Source of the DNA: VRUE01 sp963812335
GTDB taxonomy: Bacteria; Actinomycetota; Thermoleophilia; Solirubrobacterales; 70-9
Reading direction: 5' to 3'
Length of the DNA stretch: 64,000 nucleotides
Assembly: GCA_963812335.1 (NCBI GenBank)
Contig: CAWEUU010000004.1
Location: forward strand, 434,001 to 498,000
A program made the translations under genes and the position numbers. How positions within the stretch are numbered: position 1 is the first letter of the stretch; the number at the start of each line of letters is the position of its first letter. The notes below the pieces were generated by a model. It was not told the origin of the DNA, made no database searches, and saw only the letters and a program-made list of their open reading frames with translations. Shown here piece by piece: positions 48,997 through 57,036 of this stretch.

Positions 48997-50289
48997 TCAG
49001 CGCGAAAGCGAGGCGAGATCGGCCTCGAAGCCGGGGTAGCTGACGGCGGCGGCGTCCATCCCGGCGACCGCGACCCCTTCGCGCGAGGCGAGGCCGGCAA
49101 CCGCACCGAGCATCGCGACCCGATGGTCGCCGTGCGAGTCGATCGCGCCGCCGCGCAGGCCGCCTGCGCCCTCGATCCGCATTCCGTCCTCGCTCGTCTC
49201 GACCGTCGCGCCGAGCGCCGTCAGCGCCCCGGCGACGCTGGCGATCCGGTCGCTCTCCTTGCGCCGCAGCTCGGCCGCGTCGCGGATCGTCGTCGCACCC
49301 TCGGCGAAACAGGCCGCGAGCGCGACCAGCGGCAGCTCGTCGATCGCCAGCGGGATATCGGCTCCGCCGACCTCGACCCCGCGCAGCTGCGCCGGCCGCA
49401 AACGCAGACGCCCGCTCGGCTCGCCGCCGCGCTCGCCCTCGGGCTCGACCTCGACCTCGGCCCCCATTCGCTCGAGGATCGTCAGCAGGCCGGTGCGGGT
49501 CGGGTTGAGCCCGACACCGCTGAGCACGACCTCGCTGCCCGGGACGAGCAGCGCTGCGACGAGGAAGAAGGCGGCCGAGGAAAAGTCGGCGGGGACGGCG
49601 ATCTCGCCCGGCTCGAGCCGGGCGGCGGGCCGGATCGAGACCGTGCCCTCACCGCGCTCGACCTCGGCCCCGGCCGCCGCCAGCATGCGCTCGCTGTGGT
49701 CGCGGCTCGGCAGCGGCTCCACCACCATCGTCTCGCCCTCGGCGAGCAGGCCGGCGAAGAGGACGCAGGACTTGACCTGGGCGCTCGCCACCGGCAGCTC
49801 GTAGGCGATCCCTCGCAACGGCGCCGCCTCGATCCGCAGTGGCGGCAGGCGCTCCTCGCGGCACTCCAGCCTGGCCCCCATCGAGCGCAGCGGCTCGACG
49901 ACGCGGTCGACCGGGCGGCGGCGGATCGAGTCGTCGCCGTCGAGCGTCCACTCGCCCGTCTCCTGACCGGCGAGCCAACCCGGTAGCAGGCGCAGCAGGG
50001 TGCCGGCGTTGCCGACATCGATCGCCGCCGGGGCGGCGCCGCGCAGGCCCGCGCCGCGCACCCGCAGCAGCGGCGCCAACGTGCCGCCACCCGCTCCCTC
50101 CACCTCGGCGCCGAGCGTCTCGATCGCCGCCAGGGTCGAGCGGGTATCGGCGGCATCCAGATAGCCCTCGATCGTCGTCTCGCCCTCGGCCATCGCGGCA
50201 ATCAGCGCCGCCCGGTGGGAGACCGACTTGTCGGCGGGCGGCCGCAGGCTGCCGCGCAGCGGTCCCGAGGGCTCGAAGCGGGTTGCCAT
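48997..50289 (-). CDS. aroA: 3-phosphoshikimate 1-carboxyvinyltransferase (EPSP synthase)
   Basis: 430 residues. Motifs are PADKSVSHRAALIAAMA, DVGNAGTLLRLLPG, RDHSERML, LRRKESDRI and SHGDHRVAML. It joins shikimate 3-phosphate and PEP in the aromatic pathway. The first motif is DKSVSHRA and the glycine-rich loop GNAGTL; both are near class I forms. It follows tyrA by 6 nt in the aroH-hisC-aroG-tyrA-aroA set. Confidence 0.96.
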   Translation of the reverse strand: MATRFEPSGPLRGSLRPPADKSVSHRAALIAAMAEGETTIEGYLDAADTRSTLAAIETLGAEVEGAGGGTLAPLLRVRGAGLRGAAPAAIDVGNAGTLLRLLPGWLAGQETGEWTLDGDDSIRRRPVDRVVEPLRSMGARLECREERLPPLRIEAAPLRGIAYELPVASAQVKSCVLFAGLLAEGETMVVEPLPSRDHSERMLAAAGAEVERGEGTVSIRPAARLEPGEIAVPADFSSAAFFLVAALLVPGSEVVLSGVGLNPTRTGLLTILERMGAEVEVEPEGERGGEPSGRLRLRPAQLRGVEVGGADIPLAIDELPLVALAACFAEGATTIRDAAELRRKESDRIASVAGALTALGATVETSEDGMRIEGAGGLRGGAIDSHGDHRVAMLGAVAGLASREGVAVAGMDAAAVSYPGFEADLASLSR

Positions 50290-50295
50290 GGCCGG

Positions 50296-51150
50296 CTACT
50301 CCCGCGTCTCGTCGTCACCGACGAGCTCGTCCCGCAGCCGACCGGCACGCTCGTGCCAGGCGGCGATCGCCTCGCGGTCGCCGCCCACGATCAGCTCGCG
50401 CGCCTCGCCCAGGCGGACGATCACGTCGTCGATCGCCGCGAGCACGGCGTCGGAGTTGGCGCTGTAGATGTCGGCCCAGATCGACGGGTTGGAGCCGGCG
50501 ACACGGGTCGCGTCGCGGAAGCTCGGCCCGACCTCGGGCATCCGCTTGGAGTCGCGTGTCAGCTCACCGGCCGCCTGGCCGGAGAGGACGTTGGCGAGCA
50601 CGTGAGGCAGGTGGCTGACGGTCGCCATAAGGCGGTCGTGCGCGGCCGCGTCGATCGCCTGCGGCCGCGCGCCGAGGCCGGCGATCGTCCGCTGCAGGCG
50701 GTCGTAGAGGGCGGCGCCAGTGCGCTCGCTCGGGGTCAGAAACCAGCGCGCGCCCTCGAAGAGGTCGGCGCGGGCGTTCTCGACCCCGGCGGTCTCGGCG
50801 CCGGCGAGCGGATGGCCGCCGATGAAGCGCTCGTCCTCGCCGAGCGCGGTGACGATCGAGCGCTTGGTCGAGCCCGCGTCGGTGACTACGGCCTCCGGCC
50901 CACTCGCCGCAAGCGCCTCGCGGGCGAGCTCGGGCAGCGCCGCCACCGGCGCGGCGCAGAAGACGATTTCCGCCCCCGCGCAGGCGTCGGCGACGCTGTC
51001 GGCCGCACGGTCGACGGCGCCGAGCCGGGCGGCGCGCTCGACCGTCTCGCGATTGTGACCCCAACCGACGACCTCGCTGCGCAGCCGCTCCCTCGCGGCG
51101 AGCCCGATCGAGCCTCCGATCAGGCCCACCCCGAGAACGGCGATCCTCAT
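50296..51150 (-). CDS. tyrA: Prephenate dehydrogenase
   Basis: 284 residues. The Rossmann start is MRIAVLGVGLIGGSIGLAA; FIGGHPLAGAETAGVENA with the catalytic His and the ATVSHLPHVLANVL helix follow. It makes 4-hydroxyphenylpyruvate for tyrosine. No ACT domain is visible, so feedback must act elsewhere. It overlaps aroG by 4 nt. Confidence 0.94.
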   Translation of the reverse strand: MRIAVLGVGLIGGSIGLAARERLRSEVVGWGHNRETVERAARLGAVDRAADSVADACAGAEIVFCAAPVAALPELAREALAASGPEAVVTDAGSTKRSIVTALGEDERFIGGHPLAGAETAGVENARADLFEGARWFLTPSERTGAALYDRLQRTIAGLGARPQAIDAAAHDRLMATVSHLPHVLANVLSGQAAGELTRDSKRMPEVGPSFRDATRVAGSNPSIWADIYSANSDAVLAAIDDVIVRLGEARELIVGGDREAIAAWHERAGRLRDELVGDDETRE

Positions 51151-52271
51151 CCCTCGCGCCGTGTCCTCACCGCCGCCGCCAGTCCCTCCAGCGCCGTCAC
51201 GGTGTGCTCCCAGTCAATGCAGGGGTCGGTGATCGACTGGCCGTAGGTGAGCGACTCGGCGTCGCCAAGCTCCTGGCGGCCCTCAACCAGGAACGACTCG
51301 AGCATCAGCCCGACGATCGCCCGGTTGCCAGCTGCCACCTGATCGCCGATCGCCGCCGCGGCCTGCATCTGCTTGGCCGGGTCCTTGGCGCTGTTGTCGT
51401 GTGAGGCGTCGATCACGACGCGCTCGGCAAGGCCGGCGCCGGCGAGCATCTTCAGCGCTCCCGCGACGCCCTCGGGGTCGCAGTTCGGGGCGCCGCGGCC
51501 GCCGCGCAGGATCACGTGGCCATCGGGGTTGCCGACGGTGTGCAGGATCGCCGGCCGGCCGGCGTCGTCGATTCCGGCAAAGGCGTGCGAGGCGGCGGCG
51601 GCGCGCACCGCGTCGACCGCGACCTGGACGTCGCCGTCGGTGCGATTCTTGAAGCCGATCGGCATCGAGAGGCCGGAGCCGAGCTGGCGGTGGATCTGGC
51701 TCTCGGTAGTGCGCGCCCCGATTGCCCCCCAGGCGACCGTGTCGGAGATGTACTGGGGTGTGATCGGGTCGAGGAACTCACATCCGATCGCGAGCTCGAG
51801 GTCGAGCACCTGCAGCAGCAGGTCACGGGCGATGCGCAGGCCGGCATTGACGTCGCAGGAGCCGTCCAGGTAGGGATCGTTGATCAGCCCCTTCCAGCCG
51901 GTCGTCGTCCGCGGCTTCTCGAAGTAGACGCGCATCGCGACGAGCAGGTCGTCCTGCAGCTCCCCCGCCAGCGCCGCCAGCCGGCCGCCGTACTCGAGCG
52001 CCGCCTCGGCGTCGTGCACGCTGCAGGGGCCGACGACAACCAGTAGCCGGTCGTCAACGCGTTCGAGCACGTTGCCGACCGCCTCGCGTTCGCGCACCAC
52101 GGCGCGCTCGCGCTCGGAACCGAGCGGCAGGTCGCCGATCAGCGCTTCCGGCGCGACCAGCTCGACGACGCGCTCGATGCGCCGATCGCGAACTCCATCG
52201 CGGGTGTCCTCCCCCATTCCGATGATCATCTTGCCGCCACCTTTCTCCACAATCAAGACTTTACTTTCCAC
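51147..52271 (-). CDS. aroG: 3-deoxy-7-phosphoheptulonate synthase (class I)
   Basis: About 360-374 residues, class I DAHP synthase that starts the shikimate pathway from PEP and erythrose 4-phosphate. Motifs are VVGPCSVHDAEAALEYGGRL, RVYFEKPRTTTGWKGLIND, GCEFLDPITPQYISD, GFKNRTDG and VIDASHDNSAKDP. The GTG start listed gives a 14-residue lead; an ATG at 52227-52229 preceded by AAAGGTGG is equally plausible. Its position with tyrA and aroH suggests it serves phenylalanine/tyrosine synthesis. Confidence 0.94.
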   Translation of the reverse strand: MESKVLIVEKGGGKMIIGMGEDTRDGVRDRRIERVVELVAPEALIGDLPLGSERERAVVREREAVGNVLERVDDRLLVVVGPCSVHDAEAALEYGGRLAALAGELQDDLLVAMRVYFEKPRTTTGWKGLINDPYLDGSCDVNAGLRIARDLLLQVLDLELAIGCEFLDPITPQYISDTVAWGAIGARTTESQIHRQLGSGLSMPIGFKNRTDGDVQVAVDAVRAAAASHAFAGIDDAGRPAILHTVGNPDGHVILRGGRGAPNCDPEGVAGALKMLAGAGLAERVVIDASHDNSAKDPAKQMQAAAAIGDQVAAGNRAIVGLMLESFLVEGRQELGDAESLTYGQSITDPCIDWEHTVTALEGLAAAVRTRREG

Positions 52272-52298
52272 CTGGACCGACCTGGACGGTCAAAGCGT

Positions 52299-53393
52299 TC
52301 AAGCGAGGATCTCGCCGAGGGACGCGAGAAAGCGGTCGTTCTCGGCCGCAGTGCCGTAGCTGACCCGGATGTGGCCGGGGCTGCCGAGCGGGGTGCCGGG
52401 CCGGACCGCGATCTTCTGCTCGGCAAGGGCGGCGACGACCGCCGTCTCGTCGGCATCGCCGAGGTCGATCCAGGAGAAGTTGGCTTCGGTCTCCGCCGTC
52501 GCGAGGCCGAGCCCGCGCAGTCCCTCCTCGACGCGAACGCGCTCGATCACGGTGCGCTCCACCCGCAGCGCGACGTCGTCCTGGTGCAGGACGGCCTCGG
52601 CGGCGGCGGCCTGGGCGATCGCGTTGACGTCGAACGGCTGGCGCACCGCGTCGACGGCGGCGCGGAACTTGGCAGAGCCGAGCGCGAAGCCGACCCGCAG
52701 GCCGGCGAGGCCGTAGACCTTGCTGAAGGTGCGCAGCACAACCAGGTTGGGAAACTCGGCTAGCAGGTCGACGGTGGAGTCGGGATCGTCCTCGGTCTGG
52801 AACTCGACGTAGGCCTCGTCGAGAGCGATCGTCACGTGGCCGGGAATGCGCGCGCAGAACTCCGCGACCCGCGCGGCCGGCACGAGGGTGCCGGTCGGGT
52901 TGTTCGGGTTGCAGACGATGACCAGCTGCGTCGCCGCGGTCACCTCCGTTGCCATCGCATCGAGGTCGTGAACCTCGCCCGCGTCGAGCGGCACGCGGAT
53001 CTCGCGAGCGCCGCTCAGCGCCGAGAGATACGGGTACATCGAGAACGAGGGCCAGGCATAGACGATCTCCGAGCCCGGCTCGCAGAGCGCGGTGGCGGCG
53101 GCGAGCAATATCTCGCAGGAGCCGTTGCCGACGGCGACCCGGCCGGGCTCGACCTCGTAGCGATCGGCGATGCGACGCCGCAGCAGAGTCGCGTCGGGGT
53201 CGGGATAGCGGTTCATCGCCGTGGCGGCCCCACGGATCGCCTCGACCACCTTCTCGTGCGGCGAGTAGGGAGACTCGTTCGAGGCAAGCTGCGCGATTCC
53301 GCCGGAGGCGATCGCCTCCGGCGCCTGCCCGGTCGGCACGCCCGCCTGGTAACCCGGGATGCGGGCCAGCTTCTCAGCGAAGGTCACGGTCAT
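52299..53393 (-). CDS. hisC: Histidinol-phosphate/aromatic aminotransferase
   Basis: 364 residues, class II-type fold I aminotransferase of the HisC group. The PLP lysine is in TFSKVYGLAGLRVGFALG, with ASNESPYSPHEKV and NPNNPTGTLVP. Because it sits among aroH, aroG and tyrA, it probably transaminates phenylpyruvate or hydroxyphenylpyruvate, though a role in histidine synthesis is not excluded. Confidence 0.88.
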   Translation of the reverse strand: MTVTFAEKLARIPGYQAGVPTGQAPEAIASGGIAQLASNESPYSPHEKVVEAIRGAATAMNRYPDPDATLLRRRIADRYEVEPGRVAVGNGSCEILLAAATALCEPGSEIVYAWPSFSMYPYLSALSGAREIRVPLDAGEVHDLDAMATEVTAATQLVIVCNPNNPTGTLVPAARVAEFCARIPGHVTIALDEAYVEFQTEDDPDSTVDLLAEFPNLVVLRTFSKVYGLAGLRVGFALGSAKFRAAVDAVRQPFDVNAIAQAAAAEAVLHQDDVALRVERTVIERVRVEEGLRGLGLATAETEANFSWIDLGDADETAVVAALAEQKIAVRPGTPLGSPGHIRVSYGTAAENDRFLASLGEILA

Positions 53394-53429
53394 GCGCTCA
53401 TTGTGGCCGACCGAGCTGCAGCGCGGCGA

Positions 53430-53831
53430 TTACTGCGCAGCATGCAGGTCGGAGCGCAACCCCTGCGTCGCCCCGAGGTAGGCATGCGCCGTCGTGTGGC
53501 CGGCGGGGGCGTAGTAGTGCAGCATCGCCCTAATCACGCGCGGCATCGATCCCGGCACCGGGATCTCGCGGCTGCAGAGCAGCGGCACGGCCTCGAGCCC
53601 AAGCTCACGCGCCGCCACCGCCGGGAACTCGGCGTCGAGGTCGTCGGTGGTGGTGAAGATGCAGCTGACGATCGCCTCCGGCGCCAGCTCGTTGCGCTCG
53701 AGCAGCGCCCGCACCAGGTCAGTGGTCGCAGCAACGATCGCCTCCGCCTCGTTCGCCTCAGCCTGCACGGCCCCGCGCACCGCGAAGAGCCTTTGATCCC
53801 CGTTCACGCTCACGATTTCCCATCTTCCCAA
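53430..53831 (-). CDS. aroH: Chorismate mutase, AroH type
   Basis: 133 residues. The AroH trimeric-barrel pattern is visible: AVRGAVQAEANEAEAIVAAT, SCIFTTTDDLDAEFPAVAAR, and REIPVPGSMPRVIRAMLHYY, which hold the arginine and aspartate of the active site. It converts chorismate to prephenate for tyrA. The start overlaps the frameshifted rluB by 22 nt. Confidence 0.94.
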   Translation of the reverse strand: MGRWEIVSVNGDQRLFAVRGAVQAEANEAEAIVAATTDLVRALLERNELAPEAIVSCIFTTTDDLDAEFPAVAARELGLEAVPLLCSREIPVPGSMPRVIRAMLHYYAPAGHTTAHAYLGATQGLRSDLHAAQ

Positions 53832-54507
53832 AGGCGGGCGACCTCGGCGTCAGCGAGGCGGCGGGCTTGGCCCTCAGGCAACCCGCCCAGCTCGATCGGC
53901 CCGAAGCGCACGCGCCGCAGCGCCACCACCTCATTGTCGACGGTTTCCGCCATACGACGGACCTGTCGGTTGCGGCCCTCGCGCAGGACGATCTCGATCT
54001 CACGCTTGCCCAACCGGCGCACCTCGGCCGGCGCCGTCGGCCCGTCCTCCAGCTCGACCCCACCCGCCAACCGCCCCACGTCGCGATCCGATGGTGGCCG
54101 CTTCAACGTGACCTCATAGGCCTTCGCCACTTCGTAGCGCGGGTGCGTCAACTGGTTGGCCAGCTCCCCGTCATTGGTCAGCAGCAGCAATCCGGACGAG
54201 TCCGCATCCAACCGCCCCACCGGATACAGCCGCGCTCCCGACTCGACCAACTCCACCACCGCCCGTCCGCTCCGCCGGGCTCCCGCGCCGTCGAGACGAC
54301 TCCCACCGGCTTGTTCACCGCCCAAACCTCCCGCACCTCTGCGACAACCGGGCTCCCATCGACCCGTACGTCATCGCGCTCCCCGACATCCCGCGCCGGA
54401 TCTCGCACAACCTGGCCACCAACGGTCACGCGCCCACGCCCCACAATCTCCTCCGCCCTCCGCCGAGAGGCGACGCCACCGTGCGCGAGGAACTTCGCCA
54501 GCCTCAC
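53810..54507 (-). pseudogene. rluB: Pseudouridine synthase RluB/RsuA family, split by a frameshift
   Basis: The N-terminal S4 domain (LAKFLAHGGVASRRRAEEIV) and the segment VNKPVGVVSTAREPG read in one frame from a GTG at 54505-54507. The rest (VVELVESG, YPVGRLDADSSGLLLLTNDG with the catalytic Asp, through GRNRQVRRM) reads in the next frame. The total of 698 nt is one base short of a multiple of three. The switch must fall at about 54255-54280, in a G/C-run-rich stretch. Restoring one base would give a normal 232-residue enzyme, so it may be a recent mutation, a sequencing error, or, less likely, programmed frameshifting. Confidence 0.85.
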
Positions 54508-54512
54508 GAGAC

Positions 54513-54645
54513 GGAAGGGTGGGGGTCGACCCCGGCCTAGCCTCCCTACGGCACCGCGGAGTGCCTCCCGCGGCCGAAGGCCGCTCATCATTAGCCCCGC
54601 CGCAGGCGGGGCTTAGGCGTAGCCGGGGTCGACCCCCACCCTTCC
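54513..54645. repeat. Large palindrome upstream of rluB (R4)
   Basis: Perfect 24-bp arms at 54513-54536 and 54622-54645, built around GGGGGTCGACCCC. Inside is a hairpin GCCCCGCC-GCA-GGCGGGGC (54595-54613) and GCGGCC-GAA-GGCCGC. It ends 5 nt before the rluB start codon and fills the space after scpB. Confidence 0.75.
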
Positions 54646-54650
54646 CGGCC

Positions 54651-55223
54651 TCACGGCTCTGCCCGCTGTTCCCCCGCCCTGAGCAGCCGCTCGCGCAACT
54701 CCCGCTCATCCTCCGGCGTCGGGTCGAACTGCGCCGGATCGGGCAGCGCATCCAGCCCAGAAAGGCCGAAGAGGCGCTCGAACAGCTCGGTCGTCTTGAA
54801 CAGCGCGGCGCCGAACTGCGAGCGGCCGGACTCCTCGATCAGCCCGCGCTCGGCCAGCGTCTGCACCGCAGACTCCGAGGAGACGCCGCGGATCCGTGCC
54901 ACCTCCGGACGTGAGACCGGCTGCAGGTAGGCGACGATCGCCAGCGTCTCGGCCTGCGCCTGGGTCAGCGACGGCGTGCGCGGCTTGGCCAGCAAGCGCC
55001 GGGCCGCGTCCTCGCTGGAGGGGTCGCTGGCCAGAGCGAGGCCACCCGAGACCTCGCGCAGGACCACGCCGCGCCTACCCTCTGCCAGGTCCTCGCGCAG
55101 CAGCTCGACCGCCTCGGTCACCTGGCCCTCGGTCGCCTCGGTCGCCTCGACCAGGTCGGCGACGGCGACCGGCTGCGGCGAGAGGAAGAGCAGCGCCTCG
55201 ATCATTCGGCTGAGGTCACTCAC
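54651..55223 (-). CDS. scpB: Segregation and condensation protein ScpB
   Basis: 190 residues with two winged-helix domains: MIEALLFLSPQPVAVADLVEAT and the LAIVAYLQPVSRPEVARIRGVSSESAVQTLAERGLIEE region. It binds ScpA in the SMC complex. The GTG start at 55221-55223 overlaps the scpA stop. Its SMC partner (16.8-19.2 kb) appears hinge-less. Confidence 0.95.
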   Translation of the reverse strand: MSDLSRMIEALLFLSPQPVAVADLVEATEATEGQVTEAVELLREDLAEGRRGVVLREVSGGLALASDPSSEDAARRLLAKPRTPSLTQAQAETLAIVAYLQPVSRPEVARIRGVSSESAVQTLAERGLIEESGRSQFGAALFKTTELFERLFGLSGLDALPDPAQFDPTPEDERELRERLLRAGEQRAEP

Positions 55224-55954
55224 CCGGCGCCCGCCTCCTGTCTGTGGATCTCGATCGGGCCAAGCGGCTCGCTCTGCCTCCATGTCACCTCGCCTTTGCG
55301 GTACAGCTCAAGCAGGGCGAACAGTGTCACCGCCTGGGTCAGCCGGTCCTCGCCGCCGAACTGCTCGTCGAAGTCGATGCTGTTGCGGCCGGAGAGGGCG
55401 TCGCGGAGGGCGCGCAGGCGTCGCTCCAGCGAGACGGTAGGGCGGATGTGGCTGACGTCGACCGGCGGCGGCACGACGAGCAGGTCGCCGAGCGCGGCGC
55501 CGAGCCGCTCGGGATCGTAGACCGCAACCGCCGCCTCGACCGCGACCCGACGCAGGCCGGGCGGCAGCGGCGCCGAGCGGTAGAGGTAGCCGCGGGCTGC
55601 CTCGAAGCGCTCGCCGAGCCGTGTCGCGGCGGCGCTGTAACGGCGGTACTCGAGCAAACGCGCGAGCAGCTCCTCGATCGCCTCCTCGGGGCCCATCTCC
55701 TCCATCTCGGGATCCGCCCCCGGCAGCAGCAGGCGAGACTTCAGCTCCAACAGCGAGGCGATCAGGACGAGGAACTCGGTCGCCACCTCAAGCTCGAGCT
55801 CGCCTTCGCGCTCGAGATGCTCGACATAGGCGACGACGACCTCGCCCAGCTCGACCTCAAGCAGGTCGACCTCCTCGCGCAGCAGGACCGCGATCAGCAG
55901 ATCGAACGGCCCGGCGAAAACGTCGAGCTCGAGATCGAGGTCAGCGACCGGCAT
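55220..55954 (-). CDS. scpA: Segregation and condensation protein ScpA (kleisin)
   Basis: 244 residues. The N-terminal VFAGPFDLLIAVLLREEVDLLEVELGEVV helices bind the SMC neck; the C-terminal winged helix (TLFALLELYRKGEVTWRQ) binds the SMC head. Length is normal, so the kleisin itself shows no sign of adaptation to the short SMC. It follows trpS by 3 nt. Confidence 0.95.
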   Translation of the reverse strand: MPVADLDLELDVFAGPFDLLIAVLLREEVDLLEVELGEVVVAYVEHLEREGELELEVATEFLVLIASLLELKSRLLLPGADPEMEEMGPEEAIEELLARLLEYRRYSAAATRLGERFEAARGYLYRSAPLPPGLRRVAVEAAVAVYDPERLGAALGDLLVVPPPVDVSHIRPTVSLERRLRALRDALSGRNSIDFDEQFGGEDRLTQAVTLFALLELYRKGEVTWRQSEPLGPIEIHRQEAGAG

Positions 55955-55957
55955 CGC

Positions 55958-56962
55958 CTAAGGGTAAGCCGGAGCGCCGATGCCCATCCGCTCGCGCACC
56001 TCGGCCAGCGTCGGCGCCGCGATCGCGCGCGCCTTCTCCGCGCCGGCCGCAAGCGCCGCCTCCAGCGCAGCCTGGTCCGGGCGCAGCTCGGCGTAGCGCT
56101 CCTGCACGGGCGCCAGCAACTCGACGACACCCTCGGCGACGGCCCCCTTGAAATCGCCGTATCCGGCCTCGGCAAACTCGCGCTCGATCTCCTCGGGTGC
56201 GGCGCCGCGGGCGACCGCGAGCACGTCGATCAGGTTGGTCACGCCGGGCTTGTCGGGGTCGCGGACAACCTCCCGGCCCGAGTCGGTGACGGCACTGCCG
56301 AGCTTCTTGCGGATCACGTCGGGCCGGTCGAGCACGTAGATCGTGCCCGCCTCGGACCCACTGGTCGTCGACATCTTCGTCTCCGGCTCCTGCAGGTCCA
56401 TGATCCGGGCGCCGACCGCGGGGATGCGGTGCTCGGGGACGACCAGGGTCTCGCCGAAGCGCTCGTTGAAGCGGCGGGCGATCTCCCGCATCAACTCGAC
56501 GTGTTGGAGCTGATCGTGGCCGACCGGGACCTCGGTGGCCTTGTAGGCGAGCACGTCGGCCGCCATCAACACGGGGTAGGTGAAGAGCGCCGCCGAAACC
56601 AGCTCGCGCTGCTTCGCGGACTTCTCCTTGAACTGGTGCATGCGGTTGAGGTCGCCGTGCGCGGTGACCGCCGAGAGCAGCCAGGTCAGCTCGGTGTGCT
56701 CGCGCACGTCGGATTGGCGGAAGAGGATGCAGCGCCCGGGGTCGAGGCCGGCGGCGAGCAGGATCGCGGTCGTGTCGTAGAGCCGCTCGCGCAACTCGGC
56801 CGGGTCGAAGGCAACCGAGAGCGCGTGCAGGTCGACGATGCAGAAGATCGCCGGCTCGCCCCGCTCCTGCCCCTCGACGTACTGGCGGATCGCACCGATG
56901 TAGTTGCCGAGGTGCTTGCGGCCGGTCGGCTGGATGCCGCTGAAGATGACTGGGGCGCTCAC
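55958..56962 (-). CDS. trpS: Tryptophanyl-tRNA synthetase
   Basis: 334 residues, class I. The HIGH-like motif is in IQPTGRKHLGNYIGAI and the second signature is KMSTT (KMSKS variant). VGHDQLQHVELMREIARRFN is the tryptophan-binding region. The GTG start at 56960-56962 lies in a perfect 17-nt inverted repeat, and TAGGCT is 8 nt upstream. No T-box leader is visible. Confidence 0.96.
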   Translation of the reverse strand: MSAPVIFSGIQPTGRKHLGNYIGAIRQYVEGQERGEPAIFCIVDLHALSVAFDPAELRERLYDTTAILLAAGLDPGRCILFRQSDVREHTELTWLLSAVTAHGDLNRMHQFKEKSAKQRELVSAALFTYPVLMAADVLAYKATEVPVGHDQLQHVELMREIARRFNERFGETLVVPEHRIPAVGARIMDLQEPETKMSTTSGSEAGTIYVLDRPDVIRKKLGSAVTDSGREVVRDPDKPGVTNLIDVLAVARGAAPEEIEREFAEAGYGDFKGAVAEGVVELLAPVQERYAELRPDQAALEAALAAGAEKARAIAAPTLAEVRERMGIGAPAYP

Positions 56963-56976
56963 GAGTCGTGAGCCTA
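56957..56976 (-). promoter_or_regulatory. trpS promoter and start-codon inverted repeat
   Basis: GCTCACGA-G-TCGTGAGC (56957-56973) is a perfect inverted repeat covering the GTG start. On the minus strand TAGGCT (56971-56976) ends 8 nt before the GTG. The repeat could bind a regulator or mask the start. Confidence 0.4.
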
Positions 56977-57016
56977 TTAGGGGCAGATGGACGGGGTGCC
57001 CCTCGCTCCGACAATC

Positions 57017-57036
57017 GGCGGTCTTATTAGACCGCC
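57017..57036 (-). terminator. Terminator hairpin of the MFS gene
   Basis: GGCGGTCT-TATT-AGACCGCC is a perfect 8-bp hairpin; its loop contains the TAA stop of the MFS gene. No T-tract follows. A weaker GGGGCA/TGCCCC pair at 56980-57002 lies downstream. Confidence 0.55.

Noticed and set aside
56963..57026. T-box leader for trpS
   Set aside because: The spacer is only about 64 nt and lacks the T-box and specifier-loop sequences.
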